Assembly (NCBI GenBank): GCA_037447605.1 | Contig: CM074817.1 | Location: 2,038,773-2,096,211, forward strand | Source: Zygnema circumcarinatum | Taxonomy: Eukaryota > Streptophyta > Zygnematophyceae > Zygnematales > Zygnemataceae | DNA length: 57,439 nucleotides | Direction: 5' to 3' | Shown here: one piece after another, positions 1 to 12,649 of the stretch | Position numbering within the stretch: position 1 is the stretch's first letter | Layout: every line of letters begins with the position of its first letter | Translations under genes and position numbers: made by a program | The notes under the pieces: generated by a model | What the model was told of the DNA's origin: nothing | Databases searched by the model: none | What the model saw: only the letters and a program-made list of their open reading frames with translations

Positions 1-42
1 GAGGGGGAGGGGGAGGGGGAGGTAGAGAGAAAAGAATAATAC

Positions 43-2443
43 CTTCTCTTTTGTGGTTGTTTGATATACGAAACCGATGCAGCATGTGAGGCTGCTCATC
101 ACCATAAACCTGCAAAGCCCTCTCAAACTCTTCCGAATTAGAATTCTCTCTGCCCACACTAAACAACATACATTCCCTTCATGGGCATCAAGACGCGGAG
201 AGAATTTGCACAAATGACAAACCGACTCATAAAAGTTAACCGCTTTTTCTGCCCTGCTACAGCTCAAATATGCCGAATAAAACAATCATTGATTGGAATA
301 GAGTCAACTCCATTAGGAGTGTTCTGTCCGGCCATACATTTTGTGCTCTTTCCATTGACCGTTTTTCTTGCCTCGCATGCAACTCTCTGAGGTATCCAAG
401 GGCCAAGGTGGGATTAGCTTGAGGCAGCTTACATGCAGGAAATAGCTCCAAAAAATGCCCAGCCAGGTGATGCTTTTGCAGGCGGATTTTGCCTCTCCGC
501 TACCCTCCAAAAACACTCCCCCAAGTAAAAATTTGGACAAGGAAACCTTGACACACCACCTACGCATAGAACTGGGTGAGAGAACACCAAAATATCGAAC
601 TCTTGAAATGGAGACAAGACAGCTTGCTTGGACATCGACTGTTCCTAACACTCACTGCATTGCTTTCCCAAAAAGAAGGTGACTGGGGAGTAGCCCTCCA
701 CAGGAATGGTGATGTTGACAAGGAACGGAGTGGCAGCAGCGATATCACCTGCAACCACACGTGCCGCCCTCCTTAAGAACGGCTACGTGAGTGGTGTTGC
801 AAAGTGATGCTAGAGCGGGAGAGGGAGAGGGAGAGGGAGAGGGAGAGAGGGAGAGGAGAGAGGGAGAGGGAGAGGGAGAGGAGAGGAGAGGGAGAGGGAG
901 AGGAGAGGAGAGGAGAGGGAGAGGGAGAGGAGAGGAGAGGGAGAGGAGAGGAGAGGAGAGGGAGAGGGAGAGGGAGAGGGAGAGGAGAGGAGAGGAGAGG
1001 GAGAGGGAGAGGAGAGGGAGAGGGAGAGGGAGAGGAGAGGGAGAGGGAGAGGGAGAGGGAGAGGAGAGGGAGAGGGAGAGGAGAGGAGGAGGGAGAGGGA
1101 GAGGGAGAGGAGAGGGAGAGGGAGAGGGAGAGGGAGAGGGAGAGGGAGAGGGAGAGGGAGAGGGAGAGGGAGAGAGGAGTTGGGCACATAAGCGAGCAGG
1201 ACAAGCAGAAGAAGAATGTGGAGATGGAGTGAATAAGAGAGGATGAAAGGAGAGAGAAAGGACGAAAGGAGAAGACTCACATCTCCAATGGACCTGGAGA
1301 ACAGCTGGCGACTCTGTAGTGGCTACAACTCCCTCCAATTGGGAACCGCTAAGGACCACTTCCAGCCCTACAGGAGGTGCCACCTGGCACGCATACGGCA
1401 ATGCTTGAAGGCTCAGAAAAGGGATGAGGAGAACAAACACAAGTAGCAATATCCACGCGACTAAAAAAAAAAAAAAAAAAACAATAAAAAGAATGTTAAA
1501 GCACCTAGGAGAATCTGACGCAGATTCCTTGAAAAGCACAGGAATAATTCCACGTCCAAAGAGAGGTAGAAAGTGATTCTTAAACTGCTCGAGTGGCCTC
1601 ACCGAGTAGAGGGCATTGCGGAGATTGGATGTGAGAGCAGAGGGAGCTGAGAGGTAGAGAACAGCCTCCGTCTGCTCAGTGGAGTAGCTGGAGAAGGGCC
1701 GAGCAGCCAAAGAGAGAGATGAAAAGAGCACACAACAATGACAAGGAGGGCATAAGAACGGGAGTATTTGGGGGTTTTTAGGTTTTTTTGGGGTTTTCAG
1801 GGTTTTAATCTGCCTCTATTTCGAGCCAATTGGAGTGCAACATTACAACATTCAAACACGTTGCTGAGCCATCTGAGATCATTCCACAAGGAAAGCAACT
1901 TAGTCTGACTGTTTACATTCATCCGGTTTTGTGAACCCTAAAAACCCTAAAAACCCTAAAACCCTAAAAACCTAGAAACCCTAAAAACCCTAAAAACCCT
2001 AAAAACCCCTCCCATCCGCGCACCTGTGATCGGAGTGCTGAGCGCCCTCATAGCCCCACTGAGGGAGTCCGTCGAACACCTGCACAGCCCATCACTCACT
2101 CAGATGGGATTTTCTCACGGCGCAAGAGCATCATCCTTAGCTTGTTCTGACTGAAATTTGTCACCTACATATGTTTCTCGTAATGACGGGGGAAGAGGGA
2201 GGGAGGGGAGACGAGAGAGGGAGAGAGGGAAAGAGGGGAAAAGAGTCAAAGGGAGTGAAGTAGAGAGAGAGAAAGAGGAGGGGAGGAAGAGAGAGGGAGG
2301 AAGGGGAAAGGGAGGGAGGGGGGAGGAGGAGGTGGAGGTAGAGGGAGGGGGAGGTAGGAGGAAGAGAGAGCGAGGGTGAGAGGGAGAGAGGGAGAGAGAG
2401 GGGTGGCAGGGGGAAGAGGAGGAAAGGGAGGGAAGATGGCACA

Positions 2444-2498
<55 letters not shown>

Positions 2499-4772
2499 CA
2501 GGCTCACGAATTCGTGCGAGCGCGGGCCCAAGCCCACAGTGAGTCCGCGGAGCACTCGCCCTTTGGGGGCGCCGCACTCCAATGCCACTTCAGCTATCAA
2601 CCTGCGCTCAAGGTTCTAAAATTGAAGGAATGTTTCCAAAATAACATGGAAAAAACCCATGAAGCTAGTCCAACAAAACAAGTCTCCTGCGCACTGGTGA
2701 CACGTGTGGGTGTTCACATGGTGTGAACGATTCCTCCTAGTAGTGGGCAAGTACGTCAGGCTATAGGAGATGGGGACCATGCACTATCCATAACCTCAGA
2801 ATGTCTATCAAGATCTGGATAAAGCATTCATATTGAGTAAACCCACAGATGAGGGAGGTTTTCAGGTGAAGTTCAGCACCCACGAGCAGTTCCTTGTGGA
2901 GAGGTCTCGTCTCACTCTGCACAAGCAGCTCTCCTCCTGCGGGTCTGAACACGTTTCAATATAAAAACAGTGTGTTAGGGCACCTCAAAAGGGGAGAGAA
3001 TAAGGTTTGCGTTGCACAGTAGATATGCATGTGTGTACATTTGTATTCATACATGCAAAATAATAGCAACGATTCTATGTTTCAATAGTTTGGAAACTTT
3101 TTTGAAACAAACCTTGACAGGCTGAACCTTCGGGACAGGCACCGCATGTTACGAGGACCTGCAACGGCACATGTGTAACTGAAATCAGTAGAACTGACCT
3201 TCACATTCAACTAAACAGGAGCTTTGTGCTAATACATCCATCTCACAGCACTTGGACTGGACGAACATCAGTACACAACATTATGGAAGAACTTATTCCC
3301 TATTGCACCCTATAGAAACTGCTTGGGAATGAGATGATTTGGGGATTATAATGTCTCAGAGAGTAGGGTTGTGGAGATTCTTCACTTGATGCAGCTGATT
3401 GAAGTACTGCCCTTTTCTGATCTGACTTATGAATGATTCACAGCTCACGTCTACAGTATTGATTTCGAGTCAGTTGAGCACAGCTCACTTCAAATCAGTT
3501 GAGTTGAGTTCAAGCTCACCTTTGTTGTACGGCCGCCAAGGCCTTCAAAGCCCACGTTCTCACATTCGTGCAGGTCTCCGAAAAGATAGAACTGCTCCCC
3601 CCAAAGCGGTTTGAATGACAGTGGATCAGAGCGATCGACCAAGAGGCAATGCACATACAATTGCATCTGAATCCAAATGCAGTATAGAGAGCACCATGAA
3701 GTGCTATCAGCTCCAACAGGTATGTTCCCATACACAAATCTGTAGATACTTCGCCTGATCTTTAAGTGCGGACTATTACAGCCATAATTTAATTAAGGCT
3801 CTCCTACATCATCCCTTTCCACACCAGAGTGGGGCAGTCTTCCTCCCTCACCTGCTGAAATTTGTACTGAGAATCCGGGGAGATGGAAAAGGGTGAGTTG
3901 GAGTCAAATCGCCCGAAGCTCACTGCGCCATTCTGCAACCCACAAGATGTAAGCAAACGAGCGAGACAGACAGAGACACACACAGGGAGAGAGGGGGAGA
4001 GAGAAAGAGAGAGAGAGGGGGTGGGGAGGGGGAAGCAACGACATGGACAACCCCTCGAATACCTTTTGAACACAGTGTGACAAAATAGCACTAAGCTTTC
4101 CAGCAGAGCCATGTTCTCACCTCAATCAGGGTAGCAACTTCACAGAATTGCAGATGCAACTCCGCTTCCTCCCCCTAAAATAATCCCGTCCGCCCCCAAC
4201 AAAAATATAGTCCAAATTTTTTGTATCTTCAGTTTTCCAATTGAAATAGAACGGAATTAGTTAGTAAGACTGTCGGAACCTTAGAAAGGAAGAGCACACA
4301 CTTCTTATCAGGAGTAGAACTCACCTCCAAATTTCGCCTTAGTGTTTTTCCTGCCCATTTTGTCTGGCGAAACAGAAGTTCAAAACAGTCAAGGGTTCCA
4401 ACAGAGCACGAGATAATAATAGAACAACTAGCGCTGCTATAGCGCTCTTAGCTAGGCAAGGAACGAGTAAGCCTTTCGAGATGAAGTGTTAGAACAGACA
4501 CTTCAGCTGATGGCGTCAATCCACAAAATCAAATGAATAAACGTGAATTACTTAAAACTCAGAATTAAAAATGATACAAAGTCGTAGAGATAGTTTTCCT
4601 CGTCCAGCGAAAAGCAGCCGCTTAATGGAGCACTTATTGCTGCACTTTTTGGAGGACCAAAAAGAAGTACAAGAGTTATGGCTGCGCACAGAAACCCACG
4701 AAATGCAAGAAGAAAAAAGAGATGAGAAGATGAGACGAGAAGATAATGCGTTAGGGAATTCATGTTCCTCAC
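43..4772 (-). CDS. Conserved plant single-pass membrane protein, function unknown (3' end cut by window edge)
   Basis: Fourteen exons can be chained with consistent phase: 4772-4578, 4363-4325, 4174-4121, 3932-3852, 3591-3520, 3158-3113, 2944-2884, 2601-2508, 2079-2024, 1687-1603, 1383-1281, 748-656, 472-433 and 109-43, giving 362 codons before the left edge. The N-terminus is hydrophobic (LLVSSSHLFFLLAFRGFLCA), a probable signal peptide. It is followed by CFSLDEENYLYDF and FGRFDSNSPF, then a Cys-rich stretch (CGACPEGSACQ, CLCR), VNITIPVEGYSPVTFF, and near the end one membrane span (WAFFGAISCMFMVMSSLTCC) before a charged tail. That layout predicts a lumenal or extracellular domain with a short cytosolic tail. 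The motif order matches a protein family I remember as conserved across land plants and annotated only as a transmembrane protein; I cannot give it a function. Start alternatives are Met at 4772 or 4763. At least one more exon must lie left of position 1. Confidence 0.72.
811..1176. repeat. GGGAGA/GGAGA microsatellite in an intron
   Basis: About 365 bases of interrupted GGGAGA, GGAGA and GA units on the plus strand. It lies in the intron between the exons at 1383-1281 and 748-656 of the membrane-protein gene, so the coding strand carries a pyrimidine tract. The Ser-Leu-Pro and Glu-Arg-Gly reading frames through it are artefacts. Confidence 0.9.
1931..2009. repeat. Telomere-like AAACCCTAAAA repeats in an intron
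   Basis: About eight imperfect copies of ACCCTAAAA on the plus strand, in the intron between exons 2079-2024 and 1687-1603, ending about 15 bases from the donor of the first. A degenerate TTTAGGG-type run also occurs at 1763-1808. The unit resembles plant-type telomere repeats but the spacing is irregular. Confidence 0.75.
2185..2497. repeat. Purine-rich tract ending in (GA)n
   Basis: Plus-strand purine-rich sequence (GGGAGGGA and similar units) ending in about 27 uninterrupted GA units at 2443-2497. It fills most of the intron between exons 2601-2508 and 2079-2024, again giving a CT tract on the coding strand immediately downstream of the donor at 2507. Confidence 0.85.
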
Positions 4773-5493
4773 TCTTTTTAAGTTTTAATGCATCGAGATA
4801 TGAAACAAGCCACCGTTCACTGCAACCTGACGCAAAAAATTGAACACATTCGTGTCCGAAAACCTTGCGAAAAACAAATTACATGTAATTCCTGCAACTT
4901 CAATGGGCTTCCATACTTAATCTGCACCACCCCCTTGAACGATGATGCACGATTCTGACGCAAGGAGACAACAGCAAAGGAAAGCATAAAAACCTTAAAA
5001 AGACAAACACACATTCCCCGCACTAAACTTAGTTACCTGCAAAGAGGCGCAGCAATGCCAGCGAGGCAGGTCCCTTCCAACTCCCCGCGGGCGGCAAGCT
5101 CGAAGCCATGGCGCCCTCGCAACGGCCAGCGACCAAAGCAGAGGGCTTCTCTATGGCTCCGTTCTCATGTCACCTCAGTCCTGTTGCCGTTAAAATCCGT
5201 ATTACGCTATTTCCAGCAACAGCTTCTTTTCCGTTAACAGTTTTGGATGCAGAAATATTCAGCCGTCCGATTCGTATTATCTTTAGCCCTACGGCTCCAT
5301 GCCAGTAGAATAAACCTGTTGCTGTGAATGTTACAGTTACTGTTCGGCGGTCGCATGGAACTTACTGGAAAGCTGTGGAACTGCGACCCTAACTGTGCAT
5401 GGAGCATGGAACGTGCTCTTTTGAGCATTGGATAGGAAGGCTCCCTTGCAGCGCAAACCCTAAAAGGTGGTCTGAGCGCGAGAGCTCTCCGCC
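4773..5493. promoter_or_regulatory. Divergent promoter region with a telo-box
   Basis: This 0.7 kb lies between two divergently transcribed genes (minus-strand membrane protein, plus-strand PPR protein), so it should hold both promoters. The one recognisable motif is a telo-box, AAACCCTAA, at 5455-5463, about 30 bases before the PPR start codon. Telo-boxes are known near start sites of many plant housekeeping and translation genes. No clear TATA box was found. Confidence 0.5.
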
Positions 5494-8400
5494 ATGGCGG
5501 GCGGTGCCTCTCCCTGTTGGCGGGTTGAGCTGCGCGAGCGCGTTCTCCATGGCCTACCTTTTCCTCCGGCGCTCCCCCAGAGGTGGGACGTTGAAGCAGG
5601 GAGCAGGCGAGCAGGAAACTCCGGCAGCCATGGCGGAACTCCCTATCCACTCGCTCCTCGTTCTCCCTTCTCTCCCGTCTCTCTGGCCTCTCTCTCCCGC
5701 AGCCCCTCCCTCGCTTCGGGAAGCTCAGCCGTATGCATTCAGTCGAGGGCACGGCATGCGGGAGGGAAAAGGGAATCTTCTAAGAACGCACTGGAGCTCC
5801 CTTTTCTTTCTCATGGAGGGTCGTCGAGGGGTTCGGAGGTTTTTGAATTTAGGAAAGGATCAAAATGTGGTGGAGGTGGAAGGCAGACGAGCTGGGCGGT
5901 CTTGGCAGCGGTGGATGCCGCAAACCTTCAGACTCTGAAAGTTTTGGATCCTGTCCGGGAGGGAGAGCATATAGGGAATGCAAGTTTCTCGTTGCCCGGA
6001 CCACAGGAAAGCGCTTTGTATCGCTTGCGGAGTTTCCGACAAAAGTATTTCCCAGCGGAGGATGCAGGAGAATCGATGGCCGCCGCTTCATGGCTTCCTG
6101 AAAAGAGAGTCAAGAAATCTGCGGCTGTGCAGAACCTAGAAAGAGTGATTTTGGAGTCGGAAACGGGAGAAAATTTGGCGGAAAGTTTGGGGAAATATGA
6201 CGGCCCTGATGGAGCTTTGAGTCCCGAAGTTGCGTCGTTGGTAGTGATTAGTTTGTGTCGGTCTGAGCGCCATCAATTGGCTCTTCAAGCGTTGGAATGC
6301 CTTGAGGTATGTGATTATAAGTTCTTCCTTAAATTCAAACACCAACACTTCCTTTGGAGAAACCAATCGTTGCATTATCAAGAACTTGATGGTGGGGATC
6401 CCGCGCCTATCTGGATGCATTGCATAACCTAACCAGATCCACTTCAAAATTTCTGTAGTGAGATCTTTGAGAAATGCTTTTGGCGTTTTTCGCTGCAGAT
6501 GATCTCCTTTTTACTGTGTTCATTAAGTTGTGTTCATGTCTCTTCCTTAGAGACTGAGATCGCTCCTCCCTTGCTCTTCCTCCTCTCACTTCCTCTGCCT
6601 CACCCCCCTCCTCTCTCCTCCGCCTCTCCCGCCTTGTATCTCCTCATTCCCTATCTCCTCTCGTCTCTTCCTCTTTCCCAGTCTCTCGTCCCTCGCTCCG
6701 TGGAGAGAAATGAGTTTCCTCATCGTCTTGCTCTTTGCAGGCGAGGGGCCACAAGTTCAGCCGCCATGCATACAATTCCCTCATCGCTGCATTCGCAAGG
6801 AACGGCCCGTTCCATGTTGCTGGGCAGCTGTTCCAGCAGCTTTCCAGCAAGGGCATAGAACCTTCTCTCCATTCGTACACAGCGGCTATTCAGGGCTGTT
6901 CTCGCACAGGGTGGTGGGAAGAAGCTCTCAGACTTTTTCGGGATATGGACCGAGCAGGCATCAAGAAGGACGTGATAGCATATAACCACGTGTTATTGGC
7001 GTGTGGAAGGTGAGAGCTCCCAAATAGAGCAGGTTCCGCAATGGGGTCTTTCATGCATTCATGTTTGCTTCAAGACCTTTAGAGGCGTTGCAGGGCCTAG
7101 AGTACGTGTTGGTGATAATGTAGCTTTTAGACTGAGCTTGACTGGTTGGGTTGTTCGGGTAGAAAGCTGTTAATGTCTGAAATTGATCCACCTTGTAGAA
7201 ACCATGAGGGTTGGAAGACTTCATGTCATCTAGTGATGTATCGTCTACATGTAGGGCTTTGGAATCTGCTCGTTCAAGTAGGTAGTTTATAAGAAAGTGA
7301 CAGGTGGCAGCTGTTGGGGGGATGCCGCTATCCACAGGGCGGAACGAGTGACGGAAGTGATGGACCTATGGGGCTCCATGCGGGAAGAAGGCTGTGCCCC
7401 AAATCAGGGGACCTACCACCTTCTGCTCTCTACCTTTGTAAAGGCGAAACGATGTGACTTAGCTCTCGAAGTGTACTATGAGCTTCTCACAAACAATTTA
7501 ACACCTAGCACAGAAATCTTCAAGGGCCTCATTTCCGTTGCCTGCAACTGCAACAGGTGGCCATTAGCGTTAGATTTCTATGGGGAAATGGTGGCGACGG
7601 GATTTATGCCCAGGAACGTTCTTGTGTACAATACATTAATTGCCGCGTTAGGACAGATCGGCAGGTGGGATACAGCTTCTCGGATTTTTGGCCATATGAG
7701 AGTAGCAGGAGTGGTAGCAGACCAGTTCACATGGAGTGGAATGCTTACTGCCTTTGCGAGGGCAGGAGAGTTTAAGAAGGCTATGGAGTTCCATGAAGAG
7801 ATGATCAAGGGGGGGATGCGACCCAATGTTCAAGTCTGCAATGCTTCTCTGCTCGCGTGTCAAGGGAGAGGAAAGTGGCAGGTGGCGCTGCAGCTGCTGT
7901 GGGAGATGGAGAGAGGAGGAGTTCGACCGAATGTTGTGAGCTACAGTACAGTAATCAAAACATGTGAAGTTGCAGGTGGGTTGTTGGAGTTTTGTACTAT
8001 GCAATCACTGGTGATTCCATGGCACATTTCACTGCTTTAATATAAGGTTGAACTTTTCTCCGTTCCGTCAAAGGTTAACTCAATCTGTCTTCCTCCAGAC
8101 ACTGGAAACAGATCCGCTTACAAGTTTTCCATCATCCTTACACTATGAAATCCATCGTGATCAAGCTGACTCTGATGTTGGAAGCTGGCCAAAAAAACAT
8201 CCACTTCAGAATCTAACAATCTGAAAACCCCGTTTGGAAATGCTTGGCATGCAGGCGTCCCAAAAGTGGCGATGAAGGTCTATGAGCGCATGCAGCGTGT
8301 GGGATGTCGCCCAAATGCCTTCACCTTTGGAGCCCTCATTGCAGCACACGGGCTTTCCAAGGATTGGAGAGCTGCAATAAGCCTCCTGCAGGTGAAATTG

Positions 8401-9526
8401 TCATCCTTTTTAGGATTTGAAGGTTTTAGAATTTAGGATTTTCATGTTGTTGGAGAGAGGATGGCATACCTATGACCTCTTACTTTTCAAAGCAAGGCCT
8501 TAATGTGTTTTGTATCGTCATGTTCTTTGCATGAAGTAGGGGGCAAGGGAGGGGCGATGGAGGGGTTATCTGCTAACGATAGCGGGAATGTTGAGAGTCA
8601 TTGTTCTTGCCAGATTACTGTGTTCTGGTCGTTCTATCTCTATGTATTAACAGAATCCAATCTCTCCCTCTCCCTCCCATTCTTACACACAGGAAATGCG
8701 ACTTATAGGACTTCAACCGAATGTATATGTTTATAATGCACTATTGAAAATTCTCGGCGAGTGTAATCAGCGTAATAAGGCTGAGGAGACCTACGCCCAA
8801 ATGGAGCGCTATGGAGTGAAGCCTGATGAATGTACGGAGGCTCTTGTAAGGCGGTACTCTCTTGGAATGGAGCTTGAAAAAGAGTCCGACGACGAGGAGA
8901 GTGGCAGTTGGAGTAGAAGCAGACGAGAGAGAGGGGGGGAGGGGGAGACAGAGAGATGGCAACAGCTCACAGAGGGAGGGGACTTGAGGCGAGAGGCCGC
9001 GTGGGAGGAGGATGTTGGGAGACTCTCAACAGACAGTCGTGCAGAGTCGTGGGTGGAAGGTGGGAGCTTTGGAAGGAGAGACGAGGAATGGGGAGAAGGT
9101 AGGAGAGAGAAGAGCTTTTCTGAGGCGACTGGAGATTGGTGGAGACAGGGAGACGTCGGTGAGAGAGATGGAGGGGGAGAGCGAGATAAAGGAGGAGAGT
9201 GGGACAGTAAAGAAGGTGGAAATATGGGGTTTTCTTCTCAGTATGAAGGGTTGGAGCAGGAGGGAGGACCTCCGGGAGCAAGGAGTGGCATGGCTGTGAG
9301 CAGTGAGAGAGGAAGAGTACAACAGAGGAGTAGGGAGGACAGTAACGGAGGCGGTAGTGGTCAGTCCTTGGAAGGAGGGAAGGGGGGAGCGGTTGTGGGA
9401 AGGAGAGGGAACAGAGAGAGGGAGTCGCGAATAGAGAGAGATTTGGAGCGATGGGTGCAGAGCTCAGGCGAGCGAAGGGACTCGTCAGAAGATGTCAGAC
9501 GGTATTGGAGTAAGGGTCATGGCTAG
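5494..9526 (+). CDS. P-class pentatricopeptide repeat (PPR) protein, probably organelle-targeted
   Basis: Five exons: 5494-6306, 6741-7009, 7338-7975, 8255-8391 and 8693-9526, all with GT-AG borders and matching phases, giving 896 residues. The first 270 residues are Ser/Arg/Pro-rich without PPR motifs and resemble a plastid or mitochondrial transit region plus spacer. About ten tandem PPR motifs of roughly 35 residues follow, for example FSRHAYNSLIAAFARNGPFH, DVIAYNHVLLACGR, NVLVYNTLIAALGQIGRWD and NVYVYNALLKILGECNQRNK. No E, DYW or SMR domain is seen, so it is P-class. PPR proteins of this class bind single-stranded organelle RNA and act in its processing, stability or translation; the target cannot be read here. 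The last 210 residues are a low-complexity Arg/Glu/Gly/Ser tail, unusual for the family. The start is the first ATG in frame; it follows a telo-box. Confidence 0.9.
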
Positions 9527-11102
9527 GGTTATTGGTTGAGTTAAGGGTTAGTCTTCAGTGTTGGGTTTCAGGGGTAGGCTTCAGATTATGGTTAAGTGAA
9601 GCTTCAGTGTATGAGTTCAGGGATTAGGTGAGGTATTAAGCTCTTTCATTTTGGAGGACCTTGCCTCGTAATGATTGAAAGCAGGGAAAGCCTCGCTTCC
9701 AAGTTGTAACAACCATTCTTTCTTCGAAAAAAAAGCAGAGAGGGAGGAGGGTCCTCAGACTCCGGAAACCTATGCTTTGGTTTGCAGTGAAAAACTTGTG
9801 TACCCTTAAAACCCTCAAACGTTGAGCTGAACCCTGAACTCCGAAGTGTCCTAAGAATGACGCCTTCACATCAAAGGTTCAACTGTAAAAATGCTCAAAA
9901 GATGAGTTCGACCCTGAACACCCCTCTTCCCTCCCCCGGCCCCTCGAACAATACGAAACATAAACAGAGTGGAAAACAAAAAGGAAATTGAAAGGAGGCA
10001 CCACAGCGCTTCCTATGAAGTTAGATAAATCTCCAATTTCTTGACTGAACTGATCTAAACATGGATATGCAGACACATGCAACCTCGTCAAGTCTAGCCT
10101 GAACTTCCTCCCTTAGTTCTTAAACCCTCCACAGCTTGTCGTAAACAGAACCATAAACGCAGCAGGGTTCAGCTGGGATTGTGTGAATCTTTGGCTCACT
10201 ACGCTGCCCCTATAAACAGCGGACTGCCTCAGGTCTATCTCCTAGTAAACAGTAAGAAGTAAAAACTGATTCGCCAAACTAAACATTTCATAGTGTATCA
10301 AACAAAAGCTATTGTATTGTGTCCGATGAACTTAACCATACAATTCCAGATGCTCTCGCTCTCTCTCCCTTTTTCTCTCTCCCTCCCTCTCCCCTCCTGT
10401 CCATACGTCTGACGCGGGTACTATGTATGGTACATCTACGGTAGCCTACATGCATGGAACCTCATATTAGGAAGCTCATTCTGAAAGCCTCTCTCCCCTT
10501 TATTGTTCTCCCGCTGTGCCTGCAATTCTTCCCTCGTCAAAAGAAAAACTAAATCCAATTCCAAGGCTTTGCATGCAGAAGCGTCCACCTTCTTGAAGAA
10601 GTAGGGAATATGGAAACTGAAACTCCCCAGCGATATGAGAGGGAGAGCTGATTTCAGATGGGAGAGGCAGCTGCTAATGTGATACCTGTCTGCGCCTATT
10701 TATAATTTGATTACAGCCCGTTTTCCACAACAGTTAAGACGAGCAAACAAGAGATAATCTGAGACCCCTTATTGGCTCAGTGGATCGTTAAACATCCGTA
10801 AGACTCCAGCTTTAAAAGCCGTCACGTCACGTCTCTGTGTCCTCAGATTTCATCGTAAGAGCTCCACTTTCCGCCGCATTCTGTGGAGAAGGCCTGTAAA
10901 CAGTCCCTCCAGGATTAAGGTTTCAGTCTATACTGCCTTCTTCTCTTCTCTCTCTTTCTCTCTTCTCTTCTCTCTTCTTCTTCTTCTCTTCTCTTTCTTC
11001 TTCTCTCTTCTCTTCTTCTCTTCTCTCTTCTCTCTTCTCTCTCTCTCTTCTCTTCTCTCTCTTCTTCCGCTCTTCTCTCTCGCTCTTCTTTTCTGGTTTC
11101 CC
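9527..11102. other. Spacer between convergent genes, no gene seen
   Basis: This separates the 3' ends of the PPR gene and the SH2 gene. It holds degenerate TTAGGG-like words just after the PPR stop (about 9525-9620) and a CTCTTCT-rich tract at 10938-11092. No open frame looks like coding sequence. The AT-rich stretch near 10690-10720 (TTTATAATTTGATT) has no obvious partner gene. Confidence 0.6.
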
Positions 11103-12493
11103 TCATCCTTTCAACCCTCGTAGTCCACTCTCTTCCTCTCTCTCCTCGTTTCTCACAAATTTGTCCGCTCTATCCCTCAACGCGATTGAGCAAACCGGGG
11201 CTGACCTGCACAAAAGGGTGAGTTCAGGCTGCGCGAGGAGCAGCTCTGACAGGGGCCTCCTCTTCTCCATCTCCTCCGACCGATGTCTGCACCGACTCCC
11301 ATAATTAGAGTCAGTGTAGACTGACTTCCAAGTTGCAGAAATGTAATGCTAAACGGAAAAAGTCGGTGCAAAACGCAAGAGCATTTGACTGCGGTGTAAT
11401 AGCTAAATCGTCAGAATGAAGGCTTGTTCAAAGTTTCATCGAGAAACTGAAACTTTGAACAAGTTCCTGTACATGCGAGGCGTGAGGATCAAAAATTTTA
11501 AGAAGAAAGTTGCAGCACCATTCTTCCTCTACACTCGTTCATCGCTATAGGAGGGAGAGAAGGAGAAGGGAGGGGGGAGGGGGGAGGGGGGAGGAACATA
11601 CCCAATACCCTCATCCACAGAGAGCAATTTGTGGCCGATCTGTCCGTTGCCCCCCACATAGCTCACTACCAGCGCCCCCGCATCAGGGTGCGGCCACATG
11701 CGGGAGCTCGCAAAGCGGAGGAGAAAGGACCCCACGGGAGAGTGGGTGCCCTGCAGTACACACAAGAAGAAGAAGAAGTAGAAGAAACTCTCTTCCATAA
11801 GAAGATACGTTGGCTTCTCGGCTCCATTTAGCAGAGTTTGAGACTCTGAGAGCTCGTGGATTCCATAGGTAAAGGTGAACGAGGTTTGCTACCCATATGA
11901 CTCTTCATCGAGTGGCGAAAGACCTATTTCGAAACCCCGATTCTGCTACTGCATGTTGAAGGATTCTGCTAATTCTTTGTCTCTCTGAGCAGAAAGTTCT
12001 TCTTTGTCTCGAATTAATTGTGTAATTTATTTTCGACTGTCTTCTACAGCTTTTGGACTTTTTTCTACAGCTTTAAATATTTTGTAAGTTGCATCACTTT
12101 AGAGATTCTATTCCTCCTAAAGCTTCAAATCAATAGGGGGTTTGGGGTGTTGAAAAAGGAACGAGCTCTCACTCCTTGTGACTTGAGCATTGCCTCCGCC
12201 TCCTCTCTCGATATCATCCCCTCTATCCACTTGGGCTCCTCGCTCTCCCACGCTGCTCTCAACTGCGGAACTGTGAGGGCCACCGCCACAGGGAACACCC
12301 ACTGCCAGAGACGGTCGAACTGCTCCCGTGAGAGGGAGCCGCTGCAGCCCGCTATCGCACGGAGGAAGGCTTCATCCTGCAGGGAAATGAGCGTGAGTGG
12401 GAGAGGGAGAGGGAGAGGGAGAGGGAGAGGGAGAGGGAGAGAGGAGTTGGAGAGGGAGAGGGNNNNNNNNNNGGAGAGGGAGAGGGAGAGGGA

Positions 12494-12530
<37 letters not shown>

Positions 12531-12589
12531 AGAGAGAGAAATACAATTAATATGTACAAGTTTGTAAGAGAGAGAGAGAGAGAGGGAGG

Positions 12590-12649
<60 letters not shown>

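Noticed and set aside
640-776. Resemblance of NITIPVEGYSPV to the nucleoporin GP210/NUP210 C-terminal region
   Set aside because: Neighbouring exons, the short distance to the signal peptide and total length do not fit NUP210; the whole chain fits another plant membrane-protein family.
745-1731. Long Ser/Leu/Pro frame on the minus strand with a phenylalanine-rich membrane-like stretch
   Set aside because: It is read through the GA microsatellite and a poly-A/T intron; real exons of the membrane-protein gene lie at 1687-1603 and 1383-1281 in other extents.
3490-3735. Longer exon including LYVHCLLVDRSDPLSFKP
   Set aside because: A shorter exon from 3591 keeps the phase and gives continuous family motifs, whereas the longer version inserts residues absent from the family pattern.
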